From Saccoglossus kowalevskii (Eukaryota; Hemichordata; Enteropneusta; Harrimaniidae), in NCBI RefSeq assembly GCF_000003605.2, contig NW_003143313.1:16115-72010 (forward strand): 55,896 nucleotides of DNA, given 5' to 3'. The notes under the pieces are model-generated. The model ran no database searches. It saw only the letters and a list, made by a program, of their open reading frames with translations, and was not told the origin of the DNA. A program made the translations under genes and the position numbers. Below are positions 45,801 to 55,461 of this stretch, in pieces; the first letter of the stretch is position 1, and every line of letters begins with the position of its first letter.

Positions 45801-48800
45801 GCAATTGCCTACTGGGTGCGGGAGTTAGGTGTATGTAAATATCTTGCAACCGCTGTAATAATATGACTAACTTTAGGGTAAGGGCAATTAGGACCACTAT
45901 ACATTGTCAGAATTGCTCTTGGAACACGTCTTGATTCATCACCCAAGTCTTAACATCTTATGGACGCACATGAATATTAGCTAAATGAATTGCAAACACT
46001 TGCATTCATACCTTCAATTAATGCATAATATCAGTAACAAATCTTCGAACAAATCCAAATGTAAAACAAAGCATGCACTAATACTGTGATAAAACAGCTC
46101 TCTGATTAACTTTAGGTCAACTTTGTTTTTATATCACAGTGCATTTTTGTGTGTGTACCTACAGTACATACAATTGTCTGTTCATGGTTGTATGTTGTAG
46201 CAGTGGACGCTGAAATTCAGCATGATTCACTCGACCACAAAACTGTTATCTACAAAATGTTATGGGTTAGTAGCAACTGGAATTGCACTTGAGTTTGTTG
46301 ACAACAGTCAAGTGTAACATCATCAATGACATGTTCTACAGAGGATGTTTAACTGAAATACATAAATTCATTCCTTGCTTCCCAAAAATACTTCTGACAT
46401 TGGGGCATCTTCCATTCATTACATGGAATGCTCTGATGCATTGTCACGGCCCAGTGCTAGGTAGCGACAAATGTTACCTCTCAATGCCAGGAAGTGACAA
46501 GGATCGACAAAAAAAGATTAAATGACAATCAAAATATAAATTTATTTGTTCTGCGTGCACAAGGTATCATTGGATTGTACAGTATGCCAGGCATACAAAA
46601 CTATTTACTGTAAACACCAAAATTATGTAGAACTGTAAAAGAATTATTCACTGGGTTTTAATTTTGCTTATTTCGCTGACTGGAAAATGTGCTAAATTAA
46701 AACCCAGTGAATATGTAAAATTTAGCATAGAACACATTATCTAAATGATAAAACCGTGAATATAAAACCCACTGAATATGCCTGAAATGGTAAATCGGTA
46801 AAATTTAAACCCAGTGAAAATTAGTCATTTTACAGTATGTGAAAACTACCCAAGATTATTTACAATGAATTACTATACATTCAATATTGGTCAAATACAA
46901 TACATATCTCAAATATCAACAACTCATGACTGTAACTTCTCTAACTGTATGTGACTAGACTATATACTATAAATGTAAATACATATGATGGATACACTCA
47001 TTAACCCATAGAATCAGAAATGTGCATATAATAACACCGGCATTCTCAACGTATTTAATTCCTTACAAACTGAGGTCAAGCATTCAGAACATTTCATGAT
47101 TGTGGCCCAATACGCTAACACAATCATATTATAACAACCTAACTCAAAACTAATAATATTATAATTATTCAGAATGCTTGCCCCATAAAATAGTTAATCA
47201 ATTTCAATATGATGTCATACAAATACATATCATAGGCATAGGGATTTCATATAAATACAAATATGTATGCAAATACCAATGACTTCAGTTTATGAAAAAG
47301 GTCCACAAAAAATACCTTTGACCACAGTAAAGTAGCATTGAACAATAACGCTGGAACGGCGACATAGAATCACTTATTTGAGATGATGACATTCATGCAC
47401 CTTGCAGTTCTCTAACTATGAAGTTGAAGTTGGGGGGCTCGACCGGGAGCTGAACCCAGAACCTTTCACATAATTTGCCCAGAAATTAAGGGTCTAGTTT
47501 TAGAGTCAGCAGATCCCCTTGCAACATGACTGACTTCGCAAACACACACAATGCTCATCTCTTTGTGCACATACGAAATGTCAATCAGGAACAAAAGAGA
47601 CCAAAATGCATATACTTCACAGTTTGAAAACCACAATACATTTTATTCTAGAAAATAGTGTATTATGGGCATCATGTTTTTTCTCGTCAAAATTTTTTTG
47701 CAAAATTTTGCTGATTTTTTTTTTTTTTTCTATTACTATTTTGATAATTTTTTACCAAATGTATACAAGTCCTATTTCTTCCCTATGGTAACTTGATTCA
47801 TATATTCAAAAAGTTATGAAAACAAATTATATGTTCAAAGGCTTAATAACATCACCAAAATTATAAATTACCAAAATATGTCATGTGGAGGTGCTGTACT
47901 CATCTCTTCATACATTATCTACCTTCTTAAATCTACAGGGGATTTCCACATGACCGAGAGCCAGGAGAATTATCTTTTGAGGCAAACTGTGAGACCTCCA
48001 CACCAGATATGTCATCTGTTGTTATCAACCGTACAAGTACACCATCAGACATGGACACTGAGATGTCAACGCCTATCACAAGTATGAGATTATTACAACA
48101 CGATAGAGATACAATAGATCACAAAGATGACTCAAGATTTATTATCAAAGACATGAAAGTATGTAAATTGCTAATAGTTTAGTTTTACCTTGACGACTGT
48201 GTACTGTGATTGAATACAGACTGTTATAGTTGTTTTCATTTCTGTACAGTGTCTGGAGTACTCACTGAGGTCATAAGGTTTAAAGGTGGTTTCTCGACCA
48301 ACGTTTGATGATGAATATGAAAACTCGTTTTTCAGTTGCTAAAGCCTCTGGGTTCAATATGACATTGATAGTGCAGATTTGGCCAATGAATGTCAATCAA
48401 AATACAGAGGCTTTGGTAACCAAAAAAACAGATTTTTATATTCAGGATCAAGTTCAAACCTTTTCTTCTCAGATAGTTAAAGAAAAGTGCCTCAGCACTT
48501 GTACTAGTTTGCAGAACCAGTCGTTAGTACTCAGAAATAAAATAATATCAATGTTCACTACTTATATGCATCACTCTTAATAAAACAATTCATGAGCAAA
48601 TGTTGTCACTTATCGCAAACTAGTGGGCGACATTGGACGTTCACATACTAGGAGATCTCTTATTTTCTGCTTAGAAATGATAATTCTGACTCAAATGATA
48701 ACATATTTTTAAAATTTCTGTGGACTGAACTGTGTTTTTGTTTTTGGAGAAATTTGCAAATTTTCCCTTTTTCAGTTGTGAGAGTTGTTTGTGTGTTTTT

Positions 48801-51800
48801 GAAATTTAGTGTTAGAAATTCTATTCGGTATAATTGTATCATTTAGAAAGATAGTTTTGATCAGGCGACATGTTTTATTATACATTTAAGTTTATAATAC
48901 TCTATATATTTTTCATGTGTGAGGTTACAGGTAGGTGTATGTTTTCAAATATGGCGTTAAAATCTACCGGTACTTAGTTTTATTGACTCCTTTTGAGTTG
49001 TATTTGTTTCAGTGTACCAGGGAGTACTAGTTACGGAGAAAATTTAGACAAAAGACGTCACAGTGCAAAGACCTATACACAAATTTTAGACCATTGAAAA
49101 GCATATGCTTGGGAAAAATAGGAGGTAATAGCTTCACATTAAATGATCAATTTCTGAACACAGTATAACTACAATCTGGTATACCTGCTATTTTTTTCCC
49201 TATAGGTAGAGCTTGAAGAATTAAGAAGGCGACTTTTTGTTGAGAGTAGAACCCGTGCTGCAGCTGATAGCAGAATAATTGAGGTGTGTGAACTCTTTAT
49301 GTATGCATTATGTTTGCATGAAAAATGAGGCCATTTCATTGAATACATCCATATAAGTGAATGCCTCCTGCAAAAATGTGTGCATGGCGTGACAACCATC
49401 ATCCTGTAATAAAAATTCTCATGATCCCATCCCTTCCTCTACTACTGTTAAATACTTTATTTTCGCTTGGAATAAATTTTCGCTATTTTCGCTGAAGGAA
49501 TGATTCAGTGAAAATAAATTCCATACAAAACACCCAAAAAGTCTTTTCAGCAAAAATTAGTTCCAGCTAAAATAAAGTATTCTACAATACCTTCTAGTTG
49601 TGAGAATGGAATGAGCTGTATCACCATTTATCCTGTCTTTCAGTTGGAAGTTGAAAACAGTCGTCTAAAACATCAGATTCATTTGATGGAAGCCCGAGGA
49701 CCATCATCACCATTTAGAAGCAAACCCACAAAAAGTGGCATAGGAGCAGATGACTTTGAAGATGACACTGTGTTAGACAGTATAGAGGCCTCATTCAATA
49801 AATTTCATGCATTTCTTGATCTACTCAGAGATGCTGGGTAAGTTAGCTACAATAGTTTATGTGTTGAATGAAGCCCTGATACAAGGATTCTTCTGGTACT
49901 AGTATCTAAAGTATGTCCAACCGGAGATGAAATGTTGACGCTGTGCAGGCAGGCTGTGAAACTTTATCTTGGGGAGGATTTTATATTCAAAAGAGATCAA
50001 ATAGGAGGGCTTTATTTGATTTAAAATTAACAGTTGTTTCAAACTATCTATGCAAACTCTTGATGCAAAGAAATTTATGCCATAATGTTTTTCTGCATTT
50101 GACCTGAAACAACAGGTCAAGTCTATCATTAAACAATCAAAATGCTGTGTAGTACTGACGAAATTTTCCAGAAAATTCTGATTATTGATAATGTAATTTT
50201 TTAACGCAATGTGAAAGTGAATTACCGCTATGTTAAAAAACAATCTGTAAACACTGATTTCAACAAAAACACACCCCTCCCCCCAAAATGGTGATTCAAA
50301 GGAAGTATTTAACGTCTCTCATGGTGGCCAACAAGTCACCTTGAAGCCTAGATTAATTTTTTACACCCCATTTATGATAGTCTCAATGGACACTGATTAT
50401 TCAGAAAAGTAAAATAATCTCCAATGACCAAGTTTCACAACTTGACAGTCACATTTTTGACATTTCAAAAGCTACCACTCAAAGAGATATGGATTTCTTT
50501 TCAGTATTGCAACATTGGGTTTATCTTGAGTAATAACAGAACAGAAAAGTGTGAACCATGTTGCTTTGTTTTCTCCTAAAAGCACAAACTAAACCGCCCT
50601 TGTCAGGGCCACTACACACTTCAAAAAAAGAACTAACATATCAATCACGATTTCCATTCAATGAAACACCATTTACACACATATTCTAATAAATTTTAAC
50701 CAATCACTGATGCCCAGTAAAAACAACTGGGTGTATGAATAGAGGGGTTGGCTTGTACCCAGGCAGGGGGTTATGAACAGGGAAGTATGGTATTTTCCAG
50801 ATAGCTCAATGGGCACTGTGTCTGGTGCATAGCCTTTGTTTTTGTTTCAGGTTCAAACACAACCTTTGTGGTTTCTTAGTAGATAGTAATACTTGGTCAT
50901 CCTTTTAAAAGTTCTAGAACAGTTCATAAGAACAATGGCATATAATAGTCCTAGGACATTTATGGTATGGAAGTCCCTAGACAACTTATGAGTCAGTCTC
51001 TGAAACAACACATTGAGTGTAAACTCTCGCAATGGGATATTCTTGGGAGTGGCTTGTATATCAAACATGGTCTGGGTTTATTTTTATAATATTACCGGTA
51101 TCCCAAATAAAATAGGAATGTTATGGAAAAGACAGACACAAACACTAATATGCCAATCTGCAATGAGCAGTTGTGATTGGCTGTCGACAACATATGGTAT
51201 GACACCACATGGAGTCATTCTCTTTTAACTCTATGAAGTTGATTTTTGTCACCTTTCACAAAATTTAGTCTACACAAACTTTTCTCTAGTTTTTAAAAAA
51301 AGAATTTGATCAAGAACAGTAACAGTAGCCAATAAAAAACTATGTCCTTTTGGTCTAAAAGAATAAAAAAAATAATAGAAAAATACAGAAGAATTTGCAA
51401 AATATTGCACAACAATTTTGATGACTAATGTATGGTGTTTAAAGAGCTTATTGTATGTATTTGATGATTTAGTAATTTATGTTTTCTTTCAGTCTTGGTC
51501 AGCTGTGTACTCTGGTTGGCTTATCGCCTGAAGACATCATGAGGCCTGGAGTAGCATCCATACTACAACAGTATCAACCACAACCAACCCATCCAGTATT
51601 GCACCAACCACAACCAATCCATCCAGTATCACACCAACCACCCCCTCCACCACCAGCATCACATCAACCCCCTCCGCCTGTTGCACCCACGGAGGCTTGG
51701 ATTCGACAACCAACAAAAGAAGACGCCGCCACTCAAGAAAAACAAAGAAACACTGACACAGATCAGGTGGGAGGAAAACAAAACAACTTTGGGAAGCGAG

Positions 51801-51964
51801 ATGATGAAGCTAATGTTGTCAAGGCTGGGTATGAGGAGGATGGGGTGGGCAATCATGAGTTAGCTAGGGGGGGCCTCGAGGAGGAGATCATCGACTCGTT
51901 ACAAGAGGGGCTCACTCCTCAGCCCATTGTGATTGAGGAAGAGAGACATCAAACAGAACAATAG
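36872..51964 (+). CDS. CEP78: CEP78, centrosomal protein of 78 kDa
   Basis: CEP78 is a leucine-rich-repeat protein of centrioles and basal bodies; in vertebrates it is needed for normal cilia and regulates the EDD-DYRK2-DDB1-VprBP ligase. Coding exons are 36872-37118, 39210-39391, 40995-41171, 43363-43537, 44402-44515, 44833-44897, 45235-45491, 47939-48158, 49206-49283, 49644-49837 and 51493-51964. Phases all agree, giving 726 residues; human is about 690-720. It starts [20 protein letters not shown], aligned with the human start. LRRs span about 75-310 ([34 protein letters not shown]). [20 protein letters not shown] matches the human block across exons 7-8. The coiled coil is about 480-520, and the conserved box [20 protein letters not shown] starts at about 550. 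The tail is diverged and Pro/His-rich. An acceptor at 36853-36854 implies an upstream untranslated exon. Confidence 0.95.
37862..38035 (+). CDS. 57-residue basic ORF of unknown function in CEP78 intron
   Basis: ATG in a strong context (GAAAATGG) opens 57 codons ending TAA at 38033-38035. The product is polar and basic with an NLS-like [10 protein letters not shown] (residues 42-51) and a short LLDEYFLRR segment. Its base composition is richer in CpG than the surrounding intron. I recognise no family. It could be the N-terminus of a lost transposase or an intronic first exon. A Mutator-like insertion sits at its stop codon. With that insertion removed, the sequence just after the stop reads GGAAGGTGAGAC, which contains a donor-like GTGAGA. 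Confidence 0.3.
   Translation: METTSTSKRSRQLLDEYFLRRDGETAKSCSEPETHGCPNPDSTKKRKVDRTAARFQK
38044..38211. mobile_element. 168-bp MITE with 9-bp target-site duplication
   Basis: ATGGAAGGT occurs directly at both sides (38035-38043 and 38212-38220). Between them the ends TAGCTGCGGTTCCATAGCC (38044-38062) and GGCTATGATTCCACAGCTA (38193-38211) are inverted repeats matching at 15 of 19 bases. A 9-bp duplication is typical of Mutator-like elements; the inside has no transposase frame. Confidence 0.75.
38221..39209 (+). other. rest of CEP78 intron 1, nothing recognised
   Basis: AT-rich DNA with no repeats or exons that I can support. Confidence 0.45.
39392..40994 (+). other. CEP78 intron 2
   Basis: It is bounded by GTAAGA and TTTTTGACAG. 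It contains an inverted copy of the ATTTTCCGT-ended MITE at about 40540-40906 and otherwise no recognised feature. Confidence 0.6.
40540..40906 (-). mobile_element. ATTTTCCGT-ended MITE, inverted copy
   Basis: The reverse complement of the family at 29351-29706: it carries ATCGAACATAAAAACAGGAC, GCTGTACACATTTGATGATG and TGTGAACGGAAAATCAC in inverted order. Only the right-hand TGAACGGAAAAT terminus is well kept. It lies within CEP78 intron 2, just before exon 3. Confidence 0.6.
41840..42175 (+). repeat. headless fragment of hairpin-type repeat
   Basis: GATCTGATTCAAGATGGCTG, GTATGGATGGATTTTGATCA and AAATGGCTGACTGGCAGCCA match the monomers at 19020-19600. No AGTCCCC head hairpin is present to the left. 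Confidence 0.55.
42184..42392 (+). mobile_element. TACTGTAAA foldback MITE, intact copy
   Basis: It begins TACTGTAAA and ends TTTTACAGTA. Inside are paired inverted blocks such as TTCACTGGGTTTTAATTTAG and CTAAATTAAAACCCAGTGAA. It is about 209 bp, and the copy at 46630-46838 is nearly identical. TA at both outer edges is compatible with a Tc1/mariner-type target, but it is part of the palindrome so it is not proof. Confidence 0.75.
42830..43325 (+). repeat. 22-bp minisatellite, about 22 units
   Basis: The unit GGCATGTACATGGTTACCACAT is repeated with substitutions and a few indels for about 495 bp. It ends roughly 37 bp before the CEP78 exon 4 acceptor (43361-43362). The unit is not a multiple of 3, and the 67-codon frame over it is spurious. 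Confidence 0.9.
43538..44401 (+). other. CEP78 intron 4, no feature
   Basis: It is bounded by GTCAGT and TTGTGTAG. AT-rich DNA without recognisable repeats. Confidence 0.6.
45595..45855. mobile_element. 261-bp mariner-type MITE with 39-bp TIRs
   Basis: The left end CAGTGAGCGCAAGATATTTA.. and the right end, reverse complemented, CAGCGGTTGCAAGATATTTA.. agree at 35 of 39 bases, with 30 consecutive identical bases. Each is bordered by TA (45593-45594 and 45856-45857). TA target duplication and CAG-type ends fit the Tc1/mariner group. No transposase frame is present, so it is non-autonomous. Confidence 0.8.
46630..46838 (+). mobile_element. TACTGTAAA foldback MITE, second intact copy
   Basis: From AACTGTAAAAGAATTATTCA to ATTTTACAGTAT it is nearly identical over its length to 42184-42392, which lies in another intron of the same gene. 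The high identity suggests recent activity. Confidence 0.75.
47939..48158 (+). CDS. CEP78: CEP78 exon 8, reading frame distinct from longest open frame
   Basis: This exon reads G|GGA TTT CCA CAT GAC CGA..., joined to AG of the previous exon to give [14 protein letters not shown], aligned with human RHRGFP. It encodes 74 residues rich in Ser/Thr/Asp ([20 protein letters not shown]) and ends before GTATGT in phase 0. A longer-looking open frame over the same DNA is out of phase and not the coding one. Confidence 0.9.
48159..49205 (+). other. CEP78 intron 8, no feature
   Basis: It is bounded by GTATGT and TTTCCCTATAG. A 91-codon frame at 48305 lacks any motif and lies wholly in the intron. Confidence 0.5.
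49448..49592 (+). repeat. TACTGTTAAA/TACTTTATTTTCGC foldback element
   Basis: TAAATACTTTATTTTCGCTT at the left and AGCTAAAATAAAGTATTCTA at the right are inverted copies, with GAATGATTCAGTGAAAATAA between them. It is a relative of 31390-31597, placed just before the CEP78 exon 10 acceptor. Confidence 0.65.
49838..51492 (+). other. CEP78 intron 10, with a dispersed repeat
   Basis: It is bounded by GTAAGT and TTCTTTCAG. About 50290-50800 is an inverted relative of the repeat at 22753-23180. No exon was recognised. Confidence 0.55.
50290..50800 (-). repeat. dispersed repeat, inverted relative of 22753-23180
   Basis: AAGGAAGTATTTAA, TATGATAGTCTCAATGGACA, CCAAGTTTCACAACTTGACA and CAGTATTGCAACATTGGGTT are reverse complements of blocks in the CPEB1 intron repeat, in the corresponding order. 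Between the blocks the two copies have diverged. Confidence 0.5.
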
Positions 51965-52195
51965 AGCAATGGCTCGAAAATTAATTTACCAATGAATGTG
52001 ATTTTGTAATGCCGATCACACCATAAGATGAAATATAGTGCGCTTCATTCATTAATTAAATCGTTCAGTGCTGATGCACTTTGTATCATATCTTCGCAGA
52101 AAGACTTTTGAACCATGTATTTGTGAAACAAATGTTGATATTTGAATACAGCTGTTTACATCTCATGACAGCAAAACTAGAAATATGCAATGACC

Positions 52196-52201
52196 AATAA
52201 A
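52196..52201 (+). terminator. candidate CEP78 poly(A) signal, proximal
   Basis: AATAAA lies 232 bp after the CEP78 stop codon. A second AATAAA is at 52493-52498. Use of the distal one would place the tandem repeat at 52232-52442 inside the 3' UTR. Confidence 0.5.
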
Positions 52202-52231
52202 AGTGCGGCTTGTGAAATGAACACTGCTACA

Positions 52232-52442
52232 AAAGCTACTGTGCTCGCTGTCTCGCAGACTTCTGTGAAATGGTCACTGTGCTCGCTATCTCACAGATCT
52301 CTGTGAAATGGTCACTGCCTCGCAGACCTCTGTGAAATGGTCACTGTGCTCGCTATCTCACAGACCTCTGTGAAATGGTCACTGCCTCGCAGACCTCTGT
52401 GAAATGGTCACTGCCTCGCAGACCTCTGTGAAATGGTCACTG
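52232..52442 (+). repeat. tandem repeat just after CEP78
   Basis: Units of 29 bp (CTGTGAAATGGTCACTGCCT..) alternate with 38-bp versions that add TGCTCGCTATCTCACAGA. About six units are present. Each long unit can form a small stem (CACAGA..TCTGTG). Confidence 0.85.
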
Positions 52443-52492
52443 CTTCAATATTTCACAATGTTTCTTGAATTGTGAACATTTTTCTCCCACAA

Positions 52493-52498
52493 AATAAA
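52493..52498 (+). terminator. candidate CEP78 poly(A) signal, distal
   Basis: AATAAA follows the tandem repeat. The choice between this and 52196-52201 cannot be settled from sequence. Confidence 0.4.
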
Positions 52499-52499
52499 G

Positions 52500-55150
52500 C
52501 AGTACCAGTTCATTTGTGATGTAATGTAACTGGTCATACAAACTATAAACTCATGGGTTTAAAAAAATCATTTAGTGTTTAGAAACAGTTCTGTGCAAGC
52601 TTGCAGTTGAATTAAAGGCAAAATTTCATATGTTAAAAAAAAAAAAAGCTGCTCTCTTATTGGTCTGTCTACTAGGTGTTAGGGTTTGGCAGCCAATCAG
52701 GTACAATCTTGTATGTAGCCTTGCATTGTACTTCACCACTGGGGTACTATACTATATTGTTGGTTAAGCTTGTTACATAGAGGGCCATGAAAATTCGTGT
52801 TAATTGATTGATTGATTAATTGGGACATGGTCCAAATTATTTTTTGGATAAATCTTGTGAAAGCTGCAGGCAAAATTACAGTGTGCAGACCATCTTTTTG
52901 GAGTGACACAAACTTTCTCAGTAAAGAATCTGCTAATTTCTATGTAGATTGTACATAGGTGCTCATCGTGCATGAGACAGCCACAAGACTTGTTTTCCCT
53001 CAAATTGTGTTCAATTCACATTCCACCTTTCCCTTGAACTATGTAACCCTTTTATTTGGAAAAATGGGCAGGATAACGAGAGAGAATTAAACACTTGGTA
53101 AATATAAGTCTCTTGGCTCTCTCTTCATCAAGATCTTAACGTTTCCTTAATGACCAAAAATGGTAAAAATAAAATTTCGCTGAACATTCCGTAATGATTT
53201 ATTCTTGATTAAATTTTTTTTTAATTTATTATTCATGTCAATATATGCACTTGTAAAAATTAATGTATTTTTTTATCTACTTTATACAAAGTGGCAATGT
53301 ACTTATTAAATAAATACTTTATGAATTAGTAGCAGCTACATTGGTGATTATTTCTGACCCAGTCGCATGACTGATGAATCCTAACCAACTAAAGTTATGT
53401 TTATATTTTTTATTTCGCTTAAACCAGCAAAAAGACACATGACCATTAGAAAGTACGATGGGGGGGGGGGGACTTTGAAAAAAAATACAGGGGAAAAAAT
53501 ACAAAAAAAACAGATACACACACATTTGATTTAGACAAGCGCATATGTATACAGTAACTTCATTCATTGTGAACAGATCTTTCTCAAAACTAAGTGAAAA
53601 CAAATTTTCATAAAGTTTCGAGTGGTCAACCCCTAAAAAAATTGTTTCGTTTGATGTCTATCAATCAACTTTAGGAAATGTACCCAGAGTTTTGCTATGT
53701 TTAAATTAGGTGAAGATCGACATGAATACATGACATGAAATCACTACCCACCCGTACGGTCGCGACTGGTGATTTTCTAGTCTGGCTCGTAAAAATTGAA
53801 ACTTGCATGACCAGGGGTTTGGGAAAATATTTTGGTCTTGTTCAATCCAAATTTTAAAATGTAATTTAATTAATAATCTTATTCAATAAAATTGAATGCC
53901 CTTTCCTTGGAAAATAGGGGAGAGTTTACAATGGACTAGAAAATTTGTTTCATCCACAATTATAACTGAACCAAAATCACATGGTTTCTTCTCAGTGGCC
54001 AAGTTTGAGAATATATTAAAAGAATTGCTTGAGTCTTGAAAAATTATTTAGTCCAAAAATTGCTAACATTTATGAGGTACATCATTTTTTTGGACAATAA
54101 GTTGAATCTGTGGACTAGGTGCAGAGACATAACATGAAATAAATCACTTCACTGATTTTTCCATTACATAAAAAAGTTAGCAAGAAGGAAGTCTATTACA
54201 TAAAAATTTAGCAAGAAGGAAGTCCATTACCCCGGTACATAAAAATGTCATAGGGAGAAAGCCAATAGTTGCACTACATGTATATCTTTATTTCGCTTGT
54301 CAGAAAATTGTTGATCTGACTTTCTACTTGAGAAACATTCGCTGTAATCTTTTGGGCGGTGTTCCATAAAATGAAATGATATTTCTTTTACTCTGACATC
54401 CCTTCTTCAGAGCTATCCGAATTGGTGTAATTGACAAGTAAATAAATAAGTAATTCATTGTACTTTTCTGTCCAGTTAAGTTACTGATCGTACAACCAAA
54501 TAATTATATTTGTGTTAATTTTCTTTTCTTTTTTCCTCAATATAGTCACTAACAATTGTTGATGTGATACAAATGCCATCATTGGGTCCTATTTGTTTAT
54601 CGCGCTTAAATGAGTGCGCCCTCAAACACAATATTTATAAATCCTTACATTACTGTCCGGTTGATCAACTTGAATGGGATAAAAAAAATTTACGAGTCAT
54701 CATTGAAATTATCTTCTAGTCGCATCTTTTCACGATGTACTCTGTTGACCGCAAACTGTATTTGACCTAAGGAATATAATTCTACCAGTAGATTAACGCA
54801 GATCTCATTTTGATTTGTTGATCGGTGTCATCATCTTGGGGCGTTGTGTCGTCTGATTTGATTGAAGCGGCCATTTTGAATATATTCACCAGTTGTGACC
54901 GATGTCATTGATCTTCCGAGTAAACAGCAGTCAAGGATTCCATGCCCCCTGTTACAGAACATTTGCATACAATTGAAAGTAGTCAACAGTCTGCTGCTGT
55001 CGTCATGTGGATTGAATCCATGATGTACATTGATGAAACGAGTTAAACGTGGAATTAGATGGTGATTTGATCGATGTTTCAACGTGGATCGGAAACTTTG
55101 GCTCAGGCTCCGTTTAATTCACAATTACAAGTGTATTTGTAAAACGCATC
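52500..55150. other. intergenic between CEP78 and the next gene
   Basis: It contains a poly-G run (about 53460-53470) and a short 32-bp direct repeat (TTACATAAAAA.TTAGCAAGAAGGAAGTC) at about 54166-54235. 54800-55150 is more CpG-containing and has a GCGGCCATTTTG YY1-type motif at about 54867-54878; it is the likely promoter side of the next gene. No other gene was recognised. Confidence 0.4.
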
Positions 55151-55175
55151 ATGAGTGTTGACCAGCAGTACGAAG
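55151..55175 (+). CDS. probable first coding exon of a gene running off the window
   Basis: ATG AGT GTT GAC CAG CAG TAC GAA G is followed by GTGGGT as donor (phase 1). The upstream 300 bases look like a promoter/leader with higher CpG. It would splice to a 13-nt exon at 55449-55461, giving MSVDQQYEEASVW. I do not recognise the protein; the remainder lies outside. Confidence 0.35.
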
Positions 55176-55448
55176 GTGGGTATATATTTTTTATGTCCAT
55201 GATCTGCATCGATTTTGTGAAATATGCTTGTTACTTTTTCTGTTGAGCTGATGTAACTGCGATCGACGTAGTTAAACCCGGAGGTTAAACATTTCCAAAA
55301 ATAAATATATAATTGACTTCCACGGACACGTTTCAGTGAAATTGGAAACTGCGATAATATTCCACATGCCGGTAGATTGTATCACTATCGTACGTGAAAT
55401 TTGACTCTTATTTTTTCTTATCTCTCTCTTATTTTCTTTCATATGCAG

Positions 55449-55461
55449 AGGCCTCAGTTTG
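55449..55461 (+). CDS. candidate 13-nt microexon
   Basis: AGGCCTCAGTTTG lies between a good acceptor (TTTCTTTCATATGCAG) and a strong donor (GTAAGT). It joins the preceding exon in phase (G|AG gives Glu) and continues in phase 2. The splice-site quality is the main evidence. Confidence 0.35.

Larger units (their letters stand above)
45492..47938 (+). other. CEP78 intron 7 with two MITEs
   Basis: It is bounded by GTAATT and TCTACAG. It contains a TA-flanked MITE at 45595-45855 and a foldback element at 46630-46838. The remainder is AT-rich with no exon seen. Confidence 0.65.

Noticed and set aside
47440-47470. tRNA B-box-like segment (GGTTCTGGGTTCAGCTCCCG on the minus strand)
   Set aside because: No A box at proper distance and no cloverleaf; too weak to call a tRNA or tRNA-derived SINE.
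47878-48087. 69-codon frame overlapping CEP78 exon 8
   Set aside because: The true exon is in another frame; splice phase and the RHRGFP match to human decide it.
54831-55082. 83-codon minus-strand frame near the next gene's start
   Set aside because: No conserved features; it lies in what looks like a promoter/leader on the other strand.
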